Translations under genes and position numbers: made by a program
From: Flavivirga jejuensis
GTDB taxonomy: Bacteria; Bacteroidota; Bacteroidia; Flavobacteriales; Flavobacteriaceae
NCBI RefSeq assembly: GCF_030540765.1
Contig: NZ_JAUOEL010000006.1
Span: forward strand, 186,001 to 250,000
DNA: 64,000 bases
Reading direction: 5' to 3'
Shown: in pieces, positions 63,046-64,000 of the stretch
Numbering within the stretch: position 1 is the first letter of the stretch
Layout of the letters: each line of letters opens with the position of its first letter
The notes under the pieces: generated by a model
Seen by the model: only the letters and a program-made list of their open reading frames with translations
Told to the model about the DNA's origin: nothing
Databases searched by the model: none

Positions 63046-64000
63046 TTATTTCACTTTTTCATAATTATCATCCCATTCTTTGGGTTTTGGATCATGTAGT
63101 TTGCCTAAAGATTTGGCAACCATCATAGATACAGTAGCATCTCCAGTTACGTTTACAACAGTTCTACACATATCTAACGGTCTGTCTACCGCAAAAATAA
63201 GTGCAAGTCCTATAGGCAATAGTTCTGCTGGAAAACCAATAGATTCTAAAACAATAACTAACATAACCATTCCTGCACTAGGTACTGCAGCACTACCTAT
63301 AGAAGCTAATAAAGCTGTAGCAATAATAACTAATTGATTTGTAAACGTTAAACCTTCGGGCCAGATAACTTGCATAATAAATACGGCTGCAATGCCTTGG
63401 TATAAACTTGTTCCGTCCATATTAACGGTAGCTCCAACTGGTAAAACAAACCCTGACACTTCCTTATCTACTCCAAGGTGCTCTTCTACACGTTCCATAG
63501 TAACTGGTAAGGTAGCAGCACTACTGCTGGTTGAAAAAGCTAATAATTGTGCGGGACTTATTTCTTTTAAAAACCACATAGGTGATTTTTTAGTATAAAC
63601 TTTTACTAAAATGAGGTAAAAACCAATCATTAAAATTAAACCACCTACAACACACAGAGCATAATTTAATAGTTTTAGAAGTATTTCGGTATCATCAAAA
63701 GCAATAATAACATTCGCCATTAAAGCAAATACAGCATAAGGTGCAAAAAGCATAATAAGGTCTACCATTTTCATAACGACCTCGTTTAACGAATCGAAAA
63801 AATTAACTAAAGGCTTCGCCTTTTTCTCAGGAATTAACAGCAAAGAAATACCAACAAATAAGGCAAAGAAAATAACTTGAAGCATCTTGGCATTACCTAA
63901 GGCTTGAAAAATATTACTTGGAAAAATATCAACTAATGCTTGTAAGGGGCCTGCATCTTTTTGTGCAGATGCTTTTGTTAACTTATCTGAAACACCAGCA
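63046..64000 (-). CDS. dicarboxylate/glutamate:cation symporter (DAACS), C-terminal part
   Basis: Partial: the stop is at 63046 and the frame runs past 64000 without a start; an internal Met at 63885 is not the start. The visible 318 residues carry the family hallmarks. These include hairpin 1 STSSSAATLP, transmembrane segment 7 NMDGTSLYQG, hairpin 2 GSAAVPSAGMVML and TM8 DRPLDMCRTVVNVTGDA with the substrate-binding Asp and the Na or H coordinating Asn and Asp. This is the GltP/GltT/DctA family that takes up glutamate, aspartate or C4-dicarboxylates. Sodium or proton coupling cannot be read. Confidence 0.93.
   Translation of the reverse strand, partial: AGVSDKLTKASAQKDAGPLQALVDIFPSNIFQALGNAKMLQVIFFALFVGISLLLIPEKKAKPLVNFFDSLNEVVMKMVDLIMLFAPYAVFALMANVIIAFDDTEILLKLLNYALCVVGGLILMIGFYLILVKVYTKKSPMWFLKEISPAQLLAFSTSSSAATLPVTMERVEEHLGVDKEVSGFVLPVGATVNMDGTSLYQGIAAVFIMQVIWPEGLTFTNQLVIIATALLASIGSAAVPSAGMVMLVIVLESIGFPAELLPIGLALIFAVDRPLDMCRTVVNVTGDATVSMMVAKSLGKLHDPKPKEWDDNYEKVK

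Noticed and set aside
1-64000. tRNA, rRNA or CRISPR array
   Set aside because: No cloverleaf-like T-loop/acceptor pairs, no rRNA core sequence and no spaced direct repeats were recognised by eye; a covariance-model scan would be decisive.

Overview
The window is chromosomal DNA of a marine-type Flavobacteriaceae (Bacteroidota). Supporting this are the high A+T content and the TAnnTTTG promoter elements. So are a giant PKD/SprB-repeat adhesin with a type B type IX secretion (T9SS) tail next to a PorP/SprF protein, a menaquinone pathway, a PL7 alginate lyase lipoprotein, a DUF2911 protein, and several genes that must begin at TTG. No rRNA, tRNA, CRISPR array or complete insertion sequence was seen.

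0-17.4 kb is core or housekeeping: menA (cut by the window start) and menB, a C1 papain-like peptidase, ung, holA, a stand-alone HsdR-N-like nuclease-fold protein, a GT2 glycosyltransferase, an OmpA-type lipoprotein, a small-molecule kinase, yciO, a secreted esterase, a UvrD/PcrA helicase, an M20 amidohydrolase, an FMN glutamate-synthase-like oxidoreductase and a patatin. 17.7-26.5 kb holds the T9SS adhesin/PorP pair and an M1 aminopeptidase. A 70-bp relic of an M1 tail lies on the far side of the adhesin cassette. 27.4-34.6 kb holds recG, miaE, a DUF2911-TPR protein, a MutS2 without Smr domain and the alginate lyase.

34.7-58.9 kb is the accessory region and the most interesting part. All genes run on the minus strand. 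It holds a family of short secreted peptide precursors with a shared leader ending in AQA-(H/D)-G-E: three intact copies, one pseudogene and one relic. They alternate with two 6-bladed beta-propeller lipoproteins. A DUF1573 lipoprotein, a TonB-dependent receptor with a His-rich plug motif, an extra type I signal peptidase, an RND permease and two tandem transglutaminase-like lipoproteins follow downstream. Upstream are an HGWYW lipoprotein, a small HTH regulator and a complete TolC/RND/adaptor efflux operon headed by an O-antigen-ligase-like/TPR membrane protein. The leader layout recalls the NVEALA peptides of Bacteroides. I propose an undescribed peptide maturation and export locus, possibly linked to metal handling because the mature parts are rich in His and Cys.

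59.2-64 kb returns to core-like genes: a DCC thiol oxidoreductase, a DUF4139 protein with an inserted regulatory domain, a mercaptopyruvate-type sulfurtransferase and a dicarboxylate/glutamate symporter cut by the window end. Two dispersed repeats link the two ends of the window: a hairpin-chain element at 10.3 and 61.7 kb, and a 7-bp tandem repeat at 4.8 and 63.0 kb.
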